From: Lachnospiraceae bacterium
Lineage (GTDB): Bacteria > Bacillota > Clostridia > Lachnospirales > Lachnospiraceae
Assembly: GCA_017479285.1 (NCBI GenBank)
Contig: JAFVCL010000019.1
Location: forward strand, 1-42,479
Reading direction: 5' to 3'
Length of the DNA stretch: 42,479 nt
The notes under the pieces are model-generated. The model was not told the origin of the DNA. It did no database searches and saw only the letters and a program-made list of their open reading frames with translations. This document shows positions 1 through 7,144 of this stretch, one piece after another. Position numbers and translations under genes: made by a program. Each line of letters opens with the position of its first letter. Position 1 is the first letter of the stretch.

Positions 1-357
1 ATAGAAGATATCCGCCGCGATATCCGCATCGGTCTCGAGCTGTCCTGCTGCCTCGTCGATGCCTACGATAGCGATCTCATAATTAATATTGAACTCGTCA
101 TGGATCTCATCAAACTTCTCAACCATCTCGCCGGTAAACTCAACCTCTTCCTCTGGAACCCAGATCTTAAGGGTTACATCCTGGTTTTCTCCCGAGGCTG
201 CCTCTGCTGCGCTCGAAGCAGCAGTTCCTGTGCCGTTACCCGTCGATCCCGTGCTTCCCGCTGAGGCAGAGCCGTTATCCGAGCTCCCGCAGCCTGCAAG
301 TACGCTTACTCCGAGAGCCATGCTCATGAGAATCGCTGTTAGTTTTTTCATCTTCAT
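1..357 (-). CDS. ABC transporter sugar-binding lipoprotein (5' part only)
   Basis: This is the N-terminal part (119 codons) of an extracellular solute-binding lipoprotein; the rest runs off the left edge of the window. The protein begins MKMKKLTAILMSMALG and has a lipobox ending LAGC, so it should be lipid-anchored outside the membrane. A Ser/Gly/Ala-rich linker follows, and then the start of a periplasmic-binding-protein fold (VTLKIWVPEEEVEF), typical of maltose/maltodextrin-type SBP family 1 proteins. I chose the ATG at 357 because AGGAGG lies 10 bases upstream; the ATG at 351 would be 16 bases away. A LacI operator overlaps its promoter, and the neighbouring LacI and GH13 amylase genes suggest an alpha-glucan or maltodextrin ligand. 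The ligand is inferred, not visible. Confidence 0.85.
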   Translation of the reverse strand, partial: MKMKKLTAILMSMALGVSVLAGCGSSDNGSASAGSTGSTGNGTGTAASSAAEAASGENQDVTLKIWVPEEEVEFTGEMVEKFDEIHDEFNINYEIAIVGIDEAAGQLETDADIAADIFY

Positions 358-375
358 AATGTTTTTTCCTCCTGG

Positions 376-391
376 TTGGTTAAACGCTTTT
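376..391 (-). promoter_or_regulatory. Possible auxiliary LacI half-operator in the SBP leader
   Basis: The sequence GGTTAAACG (378-386) repeats one half of the main operator at 436-451 exactly, but its other half is degenerate. It sits immediately upstream of the SBP Shine-Dalgarno, about 60 bp from the main operator, a spacing that could allow looping. Weak as a stand-alone site. Confidence 0.35.
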
Positions 392-435
392 GTTGCTAAA
401 AGTATTGTGTTGATTTGCGATATTTATTTTTGTTT

Positions 436-482
436 GGTTAACCGTTTAACCATAATATACTAACTCCCCCTTTGACAGTCAA
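436..482 (-). promoter_or_regulatory. SBP promoter with LacI-family operator
   Basis: Read on the minus strand there is a -35 TTGACT (482-477), a 17-bp spacer and a -10 TATATT (459-454). The operator GGTTAAACGGTTAACC (451-436) follows at once and covers the expected transcription start. The same operator occurs at the amylase promoter (3163-3177), so the LacI protein encoded between them probably represses both. Roadblock-type repression is inferred from position. Confidence 0.75.
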
Positions 483-546
483 TACCTTTTTTTCTTTTCC
501 ACTTTTTTAACAACAGGTTTTAAAAATCATTGTGCGAATTGCACAG

Positions 547-1557
547 TCAGACTATTTCCTTTACGGAATTTCTCTCGATTACCTGAACCGGCTGGACATA
601 GTTCAGCGCGCCTATTTTCTCCCCTCCGATCATGCGAAGAAGCAGCTCACAGCTCTTTTCCGCTTTCCCCCTGTAGTCTTGGGAGATCGTGGTAAGTCTG
701 GGATTTCTTATCTCGGCCTCAGGTATATTATCGAAACCTATCACGGAAACATCCTCAGGAACCCTTAAGCCAAAGGGAGACATTCCGTCGGTTATTCCGA
801 AAGCTACAACATCGGAAAATGTTGCGACAGCAGTATATTTTTTCTTTGAAAAGGCAATATCCTGACCTACTTTGATCGCCTTGTCATAAATGGTATCGGT
901 TATAAAAACATCCTCTTTTTTAAACTCAACTCCAAATTTTTTGCAGGCATCCGAAAAGCCTTTATAACGCTCGTGAATAACTCCGTCAGGCTTATACTCC
1001 GGGGTCACGAGCGCAATGTTTTTGTGTCCTTTTCCGATCAGATAAGACGCGGAAAGAAACCCTCCCCTGTAATCGTCTATGCCCACATTAACGATATTGT
1101 CCCCGGCGGAATAGGTATCCATAAAGACTACGGGTATATCAAGACGATCGGTGATATTCTTTATCTCATCGCGAAAAACACCAAGGAATATCGCGCCGTC
1201 CACATTCCATGAATTAAGAAGAGGTGCGATATCCGTGCACTCTCTTACACACCGCAGCATAAGATAATAATCCCTTACGCGGATATACCTTTCTATCGCA
1301 GCGATCACCCTCGCATAGTATGGATTGCTGAGAAAATCTTCGTTATCAAGAAGGTAGGGCACGATTACACCGATCATCTTACTCTCCCCTCGTGCAAGCG
1401 AACGCGCGATTATACTGGGCTTATAGTTGGTTTCCTGTATTATCTTTTCTATTTTCTCGCGTGTCTGCGCAGAAACCTTATGATCGTTTCCGTTAACGAC
1501 ATTTGATACTGTCGCCGTGCTGACACCGGCTAATTCTGCAATCTGTTTAAGATTCAT
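547..1557 (-). CDS. LacI family transcriptional regulator (probable alpha-glucan/maltose repressor)
   Basis: A 336-residue LacI/GalR repressor of normal length. Residues 1-55 form the helix-turn-helix and hinge (LKQIAELAGVSTATVSNVVNG), followed by a periplasmic-binding-protein-like effector domain (IGVIVPYLLDN through SVIGFDNIPEAEI). It lies 46 bp downstream of the GH13 amylase in the same direction and upstream of the SBP gene, so it is probably co-transcribed with the amylase. Matching palindromes GGTTAAACGGTTAACC at both neighbouring promoters are the likely operators, and a half-like site (CGGTTAAAT, 1578-1586) lies near its own ribosome binding site. A MalR-like role in sensing alpha-glucan breakdown products is inferred from context; the ligand cannot be read from the sequence. 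Confidence 0.9.
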   Translation of the reverse strand: MNLKQIAELAGVSTATVSNVVNGNDHKVSAQTREKIEKIIQETNYKPSIIARSLARGESKMIGVIVPYLLDNEDFLSNPYYARVIAAIERYIRVRDYYLMLRCVRECTDIAPLLNSWNVDGAIFLGVFRDEIKNITDRLDIPVVFMDTYSAGDNIVNVGIDDYRGGFLSASYLIGKGHKNIALVTPEYKPDGVIHERYKGFSDACKKFGVEFKKEDVFITDTIYDKAIKVGQDIAFSKKKYTAVATFSDVVAFGITDGMSPFGLRVPEDVSVIGFDNIPEAEIRNPRLTTISQDYRGKAEKSCELLLRMIGGEKIGALNYVQPVQVIERNSVKEIV

Positions 1558-1603
1558 TTTCTTCTCCCGTTATTTTTCGGTTAAATACTGATTCTGTTTT
1601 ACT

Positions 1604-3091
1604 TTAATATAAAACCACGAAGAATTCCCAAGGTTCAAAGGAATATGTTCCATCCGGGAAACCGGCATCAACTTCGTATTCACCGCTCTTTTCATTATCT
1701 CCGGCCGTCTCGTACTCCCCGCCGGATCCCTTTATAAGTATCCTGCCTCCACCGGAAAAGATTCCCGAAATATCGACATCCTCCTGAGCTCTTTTTGAGA
1801 GATTGTACACGCATACTATCCTCTCCCCATCCGCTGTACGAGCGAATGCAAATATGTTTTTATTTCCCGTATCAAGAAGCTCAAAATCCCCACCTTCGGC
1901 TCCCGCATGCAGTGCGCAGTGTTCTTTTTTTAGTCCCGATAAATACCCTATAAGCTCACGATAGTCTCCGATCCCTCCGTCCCAATCGATACAGTCCTTG
2001 TCCATAAAAGCAAGAGGCTTATCATTTCCTATCTCGGCTCCGGAATATATCATCGGTATCCCGGGAAGCGTAAAAATAAGGCTGTACATCTCCGGAAGCT
2101 TTTCCGCACCGAAGGCCTCGGCGATCGTCCGATCGTATGAATTTACATCATGATTATCCAGATAATTCATCGGAAAAGTATTGTTTTTATCCTTTGGAAG
2201 ATATAGCTTTAACTTATCGGCACTCTTAGAATCATGCGATATTGCCACAAGTGTTTCATATACCTTTGACGAGTAATTCGTATCAAATGCATAGTCAAGA
2301 AGACCTTCGTTTACCCAGCCCAGATCCTCCTCTATAAAATAAAGATCCTTTATCGTATCAAGCTCTGTTCTTGCTTCCTCCCAGAAATCCTTCGGAACCC
2401 CGGGCGCATAATCGCACCTGAAGCCGTCTATATCAAATTCCCTTACCCAGTACTCCATACAGGAGATCATTTCCGCCCGCATCTCGGGATTGTCGTAATT
2501 AAGATCCGCAACATCATTCCAGCCCGTTCCCTTAGGCGGGATTATCTCTCCATTCTCCTGCGTGTACCAGTCCGGATGCTCTTTTATCCACGCATTGTCC
2601 CATCCCGTGTGATTTGCCACCCAGTCCAGCATTACATGAAAACCCTTTTGATGAGCTGCATTTACAAGATTTCTGAAATCTTCCTCCGAGCCAAACTCCG
2701 GATTTATACCCCTGTAATCGTCCACCGAATAATATGAACCCAGAGAACCTATACGATTAGTCGCTGATATTGGATGAATGGGCATAAACCAGAGGGTGTT
2801 GACCCCCATATCCCATAGCTCGTCGAGATGAGTTTCAAAAGCTTTAAACGTGCCTTCTGCTGTGTACTGACGAATGTTTACCTCGTAAAGCACAGCCGTC
2901 TTTGTCCACCCGGGAGCCTCGGAGATACCCGTTTTCGGATTTTCTTCACCGGGTAGCATTTCCCCGGTACTGCTGATTCCCCCTACACTCCCGGTTTCTT
3001 CAAGGCTCCCGCTTTTACTGCTCCCCGAACAGCCAGACAGACCGAGCGTCGCTATCAGCGCGGCAAGCGCTACAGCTAAAAATTTTTTCAT
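1604..3091 (-). CDS. GH13 alpha-amylase family lipoprotein
   Basis: A 495-residue cell-surface glycoside hydrolase. A lipoprotein signal ends with LSGC (Cys21), followed by a Ser/Gly linker to about residue 55. The GH13 (beta/alpha)8 barrel motifs appear in order: DWVANH (region I, around Asp156), GFRCDY with nucleophile Asp227 (region II), YFIEEDL with probable acid/base Glu254 (region III), and YLDNHD with Asp315 (region IV). All catalytic residues are present, so it should cleave alpha-1,4-glucans outside the membrane and supply oligosaccharides to the SBP/ABC system. Its promoter carries the LacI operator. The exact product (amylase, neopullulanase or maltogenic type) cannot be decided by eye. 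The C-terminal ~80 residues look like the usual GH13 beta-sandwich domain C. Confidence 0.9.
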   Translation of the reverse strand: MKKFLAVALAALIATLGLSGCSGSSKSGSLEETGSVGGISSTGEMLPGEENPKTGISEAPGWTKTAVLYEVNIRQYTAEGTFKAFETHLDELWDMGVNTLWFMPIHPISATNRIGSLGSYYSVDDYRGINPEFGSEEDFRNLVNAAHQKGFHVMLDWVANHTGWDNAWIKEHPDWYTQENGEIIPPKGTGWNDVADLNYDNPEMRAEMISCMEYWVREFDIDGFRCDYAPGVPKDFWEEARTELDTIKDLYFIEEDLGWVNEGLLDYAFDTNYSSKVYETLVAISHDSKSADKLKLYLPKDKNNTFPMNYLDNHDVNSYDRTIAEAFGAEKLPEMYSLIFTLPGIPMIYSGAEIGNDKPLAFMDKDCIDWDGGIGDYRELIGYLSGLKKEHCALHAGAEGGDFELLDTGNKNIFAFARTADGERIVCVYNLSKRAQEDVDISGIFSGGGRILIKGSGGEYETAGDNEKSGEYEVDAGFPDGTYSFEPWEFFVVLY

Positions 3092-3121
3092 AAATTAACC
3101 GCCTCCGTTCCAATACAAAAC

Positions 3122-3145
3122 CCTCCGAAAAGTATCTTCCGGAGG
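3122..3145 (-). terminator. Hairpin in the amylase leader, possible terminator of the upstream fab operon
   Basis: CCTCCG (3122-3127) pairs with CGGAGG (3140-3145), with an inner AAG/CTT. On the minus strand it is followed by GGTTTTG, a weak U-tract; on the plus strand a longer T-rich stretch follows. It lies between the amylase promoter and the amylase start codon, so it would act on both fab-operon read-through and amylase transcripts. Confidence 0.4.
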
Positions 3146-3162
3146 AGTTTTATTATATTTTC

Positions 3163-3215
3163 GTTAAACGGTTAACCTGTTTTTAACTATAAACGAAACC
3201 TTATGTACTTGTCAA
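3163..3215 (-). promoter_or_regulatory. Amylase promoter with LacI-family operator
   Basis: Minus-strand -35 TTGACA (3215-3210), 17-bp spacer, -10 TTATAG (3192-3187), then the operator GGTTAACCGTTTAAC (3177-3163) about nine bases downstream of the -10. The operator is nearly identical to that at 436-451. The -35 lies only 12 bp beyond the accDA stop codon, so a regulated catabolic promoter begins directly at the end of the lipid operon. Confidence 0.75.
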
Positions 3216-3227
3216 GAATAAATGCAG

Positions 3228-4871
3228 TTAATACTTTCTGAATCTGTTGTATCTTTCCTCTGCGAGCTGTTCTCCGCTCTTTCCCTCCATCTTTTTAAGA
3301 AATTCGCGGATCCTGCCCTTCATATCGCTTGCCATGGAAGAGAGTGCCGCTTCGTCCGCCCCTCCGTACTCGGGGATGATGTCTTCGATAACACCGAGCT
3401 TCTTAAGATCCTGGGCGGTAATCTTCATTACCTCCGCAGCCTCCTCCTTACGGCTTCCGTCCTTCCAGAGGATAGATGAGAAGCCCTCCGGCGAGAGGAT
3501 CGAATATATCGCGTTCTCGGTCATCCAGACCTCGTTTCCGACTGCCAGCGCTATCGCGCCTCCGCTTCCGCCTTCTCCCACCATTATTGCAAGGATAGGA
3601 ACCTTTAAGGCGGACAACTCATACAGGTTTCTCGCGATTGCCTCTCCCTGTCCGTTCTCCTCGGCTTCCTTTCCGGGATAGGCACCCGATGTGTTTACAA
3701 AAGTAATTATGGGTCTTCCGAATTTTTCTGCCTGCTTCATGAGACGAAGTGCCTTGCGGTAGCCTTCCGGTGAAGGCATTCCGAAATTATGTCTCTGACA
3801 CTCGGCAAAATCCCGTCCTCTGTTTACACCGATAACGGTTACCGGCTGCCCGTCAAGATAGGCGATACCGCCCATTATAGCCGGGTCATCCCTGAAATAT
3901 CTGTCCCCGTGAAGCTCTGTGAAATCGTCAAATATCGCGCCGATGTACTCCGCAGCTCCGATCCTTGAAACCTTTCTTGCCTCCTGGACCTTCTCCCAGG
4001 CGGATAACTGAGCCGCCTTTGCTCCCCGCTCCTTCATTATCTCTGTCGGTCCGTAATAAACCTTTCCGTCTGGCTCCTTAAAGTCCGCGAAGTGTCCCTT
4101 TTTGGAGTGAATATCAAGTATCTTTACAAGTGTGGGCTTTAACTCTTCTCTTCCCACAACCTTGTCCACAAATCCGTGCTCCAACTGGAATTCCGCTCTC
4201 TGAAAGCCCTCGGGTAGCTTTTCTCCGATGGTCTGCTCTATAACTCTCGGTCCCGCAAAACCGATCATGGCACCGGGCTCCGCAAGGATTATATCTCCAA
4301 GCATCGCAAAGCTTGCGGTAACTCCTCCGGTGGTCGGATCCGTTAGAACCGAGACATACAAAAGCCCGGCATCCGAATGTCTTTTCAAAGCCGCGGAGGT
4401 CTTTTCCATCTGCATAAGGGAGACTATTCCCTCCTGCATTCTCGCTCCGCCCGAGCATGCAAAGAGTATTACGGGGAGCTTCTCCTTAGTCGCAAATTCA
4501 ACGACGCTCGTAATACGGTCTCCCACGGCGTGTCCCATACTTCCCATAAGGAATCTGGAATCTATCACCCCGAGCACCGCTCTATGGCCGCCTATAAGAC
4601 ACTCACCGACGGTTACTCCCTCGCTCAGTCCGGTGGCCTGCTGTGCCTTTAAAAGCTTCGCTTCATATTCGGGGGTTCCGAGAACATTGCTCGTCCCGAT
4701 ATCACCGTACATCTCCTTAAAGGTACCTGTATCCGCGATCATCTTTATACGGTTGTCCGTCCAGACGCGGAAAAGTCTGCCGCATTTCGGGCAGACATAT
4801 AATTTCTTTTTTACTTCCGACCATTCTACCTCAGCCTTACAGCCGGGGCAGGTTTCTACAACATTTTCCAT
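3228..4871 (-). CDS. accDA: Fused acetyl-CoA carboxylase carboxyltransferase (AccD-AccA)
   Basis: A 547-residue protein combining both carboxyltransferase subunits, which are separate polypeptides in E. coli. Residues 1-258 are AccD-like, with a four-Cys zinc ribbon (Cys8, Cys11, Cys27, Cys30) and the crotonase-fold stretch [11 protein letters not shown]. Residues ~285-547 are AccA-like ([36 protein letters not shown]). The enzyme transfers carboxyl from carboxybiotin to acetyl-CoA to make malonyl-CoA in the cytoplasm. The start lies one base after the fabD stop, implying tight coupling, and this is the last gene of the lipid operon. Biotin carboxylase (AccC) and BCCP (AccB) are not in the window and must be encoded elsewhere. 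Confidence 0.93.
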   Translation of the reverse strand: MENVVETCPGCKAEVEWSEVKKKLYVCPKCGRLFRVWTDNRIKMIADTGTFKEMYGDIGTSNVLGTPEYEAKLLKAQQATGLSEGVTVGECLIGGHRAVLGVIDSRFLMGSMGHAVGDRITSVVEFATKEKLPVILFACSGGARMQEGIVSLMQMEKTSAALKRHSDAGLLYVSVLTDPTTGGVTASFAMLGDIILAEPGAMIGFAGPRVIEQTIGEKLPEGFQRAEFQLEHGFVDKVVGREELKPTLVKILDIHSKKGHFADFKEPDGKVYYGPTEIMKERGAKAAQLSAWEKVQEARKVSRIGAAEYIGAIFDDFTELHGDRYFRDDPAIMGGIAYLDGQPVTVIGVNRGRDFAECQRHNFGMPSPEGYRKALRLMKQAEKFGRPIITFVNTSGAYPGKEAEENGQGEAIARNLYELSALKVPILAIMVGEGGSGGAIALAVGNEVWMTENAIYSILSPEGFSSILWKDGSRKEEAAEVMKITAQDLKKLGVIEDIIPEYGGADEAALSSMASDMKGRIREFLKKMEGKSGEQLAEERYNRFRKY

Positions 4872-4872
4872 T

Positions 4873-5829
4873 TCAACCTCTGAGATAAGTCCTTAAATCC
4901 TCTAACTTATCAATGCTCACCGTCTTTACTTCCGAATTAAGTTTTCTTACAAATCCTGAAAGCGTGGATCCGGGTCCCAGCTCTATAAATAGATCCGCCC
5001 CGTCCGCGATAAGCCTTTCCAGCGTCTGCTGCCATTTTACCGAGGAGGAAACCTGAGCGGTAAGAAGGGGCTTTATCTGATCGGCATCTGTAACATAATC
5101 AGCAGTTACATTTGCAAGATAAGGTATCCCGGGCTTATTTATTGTAACGCTGTCAAGCACTTCTCCCAGTTTTTCTCCTGCGTCCTTTAAAAGTGCGGAA
5201 TGGAAAGGCCCACTTACCTTAAGGGGAACCGCTCTTCTCGCGCCGCGCTCTACGCAGAGCTCCGACACCTTCTTAACAGCATCCTCCCGTCCGGTTATAA
5301 CGATCTGGACCGGGCTGTTGTAATTCGCAACGGAAACAACATAGGGAAGGGAATATCCCGACGCATCCCCGTCCGGTCCGGCATCCTGTACTTCCTTACA
5401 TACCTCTGCCACAACACCCGGGTCAAGATTAAGTATCGCCGCCATTGCGCCCCCTTCGGGAACCGCGTCCTGCATAAGCTTTCCACGGTGCTTTATTACC
5501 TTGAAAGCATCCTCCATGCTCATGGCGCCGGAAGCGATCACCGCTCCGTATTCTCCGAGGCTCAGTCCCGCAGTATAATCACACTTAAGTCCTTCCTTTA
5601 CGGCAGCGGTATAAACAGCCGCCTCAGCAGCGAGCATACATATCTGGGTATACTCTGTAATATTTAATTTATCGTTTTCCTCAAAGCACAGCTTTTCCAC
5701 TGAAAAGCCCGCAGCTTCGGAGGCCTTTGCAAAAACCTCCCTTACCTCGGGATACTCGTCATAAAAATCCTTTGCCATCCCGATGTACTGGCTTCCCTGT
5801 CCGGGGAACATAAATACTGTCTTACCCAT
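4873..5829 (-). CDS. fabD: Malonyl-CoA:ACP transacylase
   Basis: A 318-residue FabD-type acyltransferase that loads malonyl units onto the acyl carrier protein. Visible motifs are GQGSQ (11-14), the nucleophile elbow GLSLGEY with Ser90, and GPFH with His210. In many family members the residue before the catalytic Ser is His (GHSLG); here it is Leu, which I regard as a tolerated variant rather than a defect. It lies between fabZ (about 40 bp upstream) and accDA (1 bp downstream). Within this operon it should supply malonyl-ACP to the fused ketosynthase. Confidence 0.93.
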   Translation of the reverse strand: MGKTVFMFPGQGSQYIGMAKDFYDEYPEVREVFAKASEAAGFSVEKLCFEENDKLNITEYTQICMLAAEAAVYTAAVKEGLKCDYTAGLSLGEYGAVIASGAMSMEDAFKVIKHRGKLMQDAVPEGGAMAAILNLDPGVVAEVCKEVQDAGPDGDASGYSLPYVVSVANYNSPVQIVITGREDAVKKVSELCVERGARRAVPLKVSGPFHSALLKDAGEKLGEVLDSVTINKPGIPYLANVTADYVTDADQIKPLLTAQVSSSVKWQQTLERLIADGADLFIELGPGSTLSGFVRKLNSEVKTVSIDKLEDLRTYLRG

Positions 5830-5868
5830 TTTTACAACTCCATTCCAAATTTCTGCGACCGCATTGAT

Positions 5869-6312
5869 TTAAGAATAAACATTTTCCTTAGGCATCGATG
5901 TAAAGGCGAGTTTGCCCTTTGCACGGACTCCCCCGTCCACGGAGATCTTTACATCAAACTTTACAAGTCCGGCACCGCCCGCAGTCTTTGTAACCTCTAT
6001 CTCGCATACATCTCCGGGAATAACAGGCTTGACGAATTTAAATTCATCAACCTTTAAAAGCACATAAATTATGCTCTCATCCGTCCCTTCGCTCTCTATG
6101 GTCACGGAGCAAAGCTGGGCTGCAGCCTCGATAAGAAGAACGCCCGGCATTATCGGGGTGTCGGGGAAATGGCCCATGAAATAAGGCTCATTTATCGAGA
6201 CATTCTTTATTCCTTTTGCGTATTCTCCGTCCCTTATCTCCACGATCTTCTCGATCATCTGGAAGGGAGGACGCTGTTTGATTCTCTTCTGTACTTCGTT
6301 TATATTCAGCAT
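5869..6312 (-). CDS. fabZ: 3-hydroxyacyl-ACP dehydratase (FabZ type)
   Basis: A 147-residue hot-dog-fold dehydratase of normal FabZ length. The catalytic motif GHFPDTPIMPGVL contains His48, and Glu62 in LLIEAAAQ is the second catalytic residue. It removes water from 3-hydroxyacyl-ACP to give the trans-2-enoyl-ACP. It starts 21 bp after fabG, with GAGG upstream of the ATG. No enoyl reductase follows in this operon; unless one acts in trans, the enoyl product would be extended unsaturated. Confidence 0.92.
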   Translation of the reverse strand: MLNINEVQKRIKQRPPFQMIEKIVEIRDGEYAKGIKNVSINEPYFMGHFPDTPIMPGVLLIEAAAQLCSVTIESEGTDESIIYVLLKVDEFKFVKPVIPGDVCEIEVTKTAGGAGLVKFDVKISVDGGVRAKGKLAFTSMPKENVYS

Positions 6313-6333
6313 AATCTGATCCTCTATAACTCT

Positions 6334-7083
6334 TTACAGGCTGAGTCCGCCGTCAAGCACAAGTACCTGTCCCGTCACATACGAGCAGGCATCGCTTGCG
6401 AGCATAACAACCGCATTTGCCACCTCATCGGCAGTTCCGAATCTTCCAAGGGGAATATCCTTGATGTACTGCTCTCTCTTTTCCTCGGGGATAGCCTCGA
6501 TCATCTCCGTTGCAATAAAGCCCGGAGCCACGGCATTTACTCTTATCCCATAGGGGGCAAGTTCCTTTGCCATCGTAGCCGTCATGGAATTAACCGCGCC
6601 CTTCGTCGAGCTGTATACCGACTGACCGGGAACGGCAAGAACAGAGCTTACGGATGAGACATTGACAATGCAGCCCTTCTTCTTGGAAAACATCTTAACC
6701 GCAGCCTGCTGTGAGCAGTAAAGATATCCCTTGATATTAAGATCAAGACACATATCTATCGTGTCGGGATTCATCATCATTACATACTCATCCTTAACGA
6801 TTCCGGCGTTGTTGACAAGAAGATCTATCTTTCCGAAGGTCTTAACAAAGGTACGCATCATATCCTGTACTTCCTTGAGATTTGACGCATTAGCCTTGAT
6901 AGCGATTGCTTCGCTTCCCGCCTCTTCGATAGCCTTAACAACCTCCTGGGCGGCAGCCTCGTTGGAATTATAATTTACTCCCACCTTGTATCCCGCCTTA
7001 CCGAGCGCGATGGCACAAGCTCTTCCGATACCCCGGGATGCACCCGTAACCAGCGCTGTCTTTACTTCCTGTGTGTTTTCCAT
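6334..7083 (-). CDS. fabG: 3-oxoacyl-ACP reductase (FabG type)
   Basis: A 249-residue short-chain dehydrogenase/reductase. The cofactor motif TGASRGIG (13-20), NNAG (91-94) and the catalytic Ser144, Tyr157 and Lys161 (YSSTK) are all present, so it should be an active NAD(P)H-dependent ketoreductase acting on 3-oxoacyl-ACP. It lies 61 bp after the fused ketosynthase and 21 bp before fabZ, with AAAGGGA as ribosome binding site. The FabG name rests on operon context; SDR sequences alone do not fix the substrate. Confidence 0.92.
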   Translation of the reverse strand: MENTQEVKTALVTGASRGIGRACAIALGKAGYKVGVNYNSNEAAAQEVVKAIEEAGSEAIAIKANASNLKEVQDMMRTFVKTFGKIDLLVNNAGIVKDEYVMMMNPDTIDMCLDLNIKGYLYCSQQAAVKMFSKKKGCIVNVSSVSSVLAVPGQSVYSSTKGAVNSMTATMAKELAPYGIRVNAVAPGFIATEMIEAIPEEKREQYIKDIPLGRFGTADEVANAVVMLASDACSYVTGQVLVLDGGLSL

Positions 7084-7144
7084 ACCTGTCCCTTTCTTAT
7101 TGTTCTGCTGCTTCTTTCTGTTTCCTTAATAACTCAATACATTA

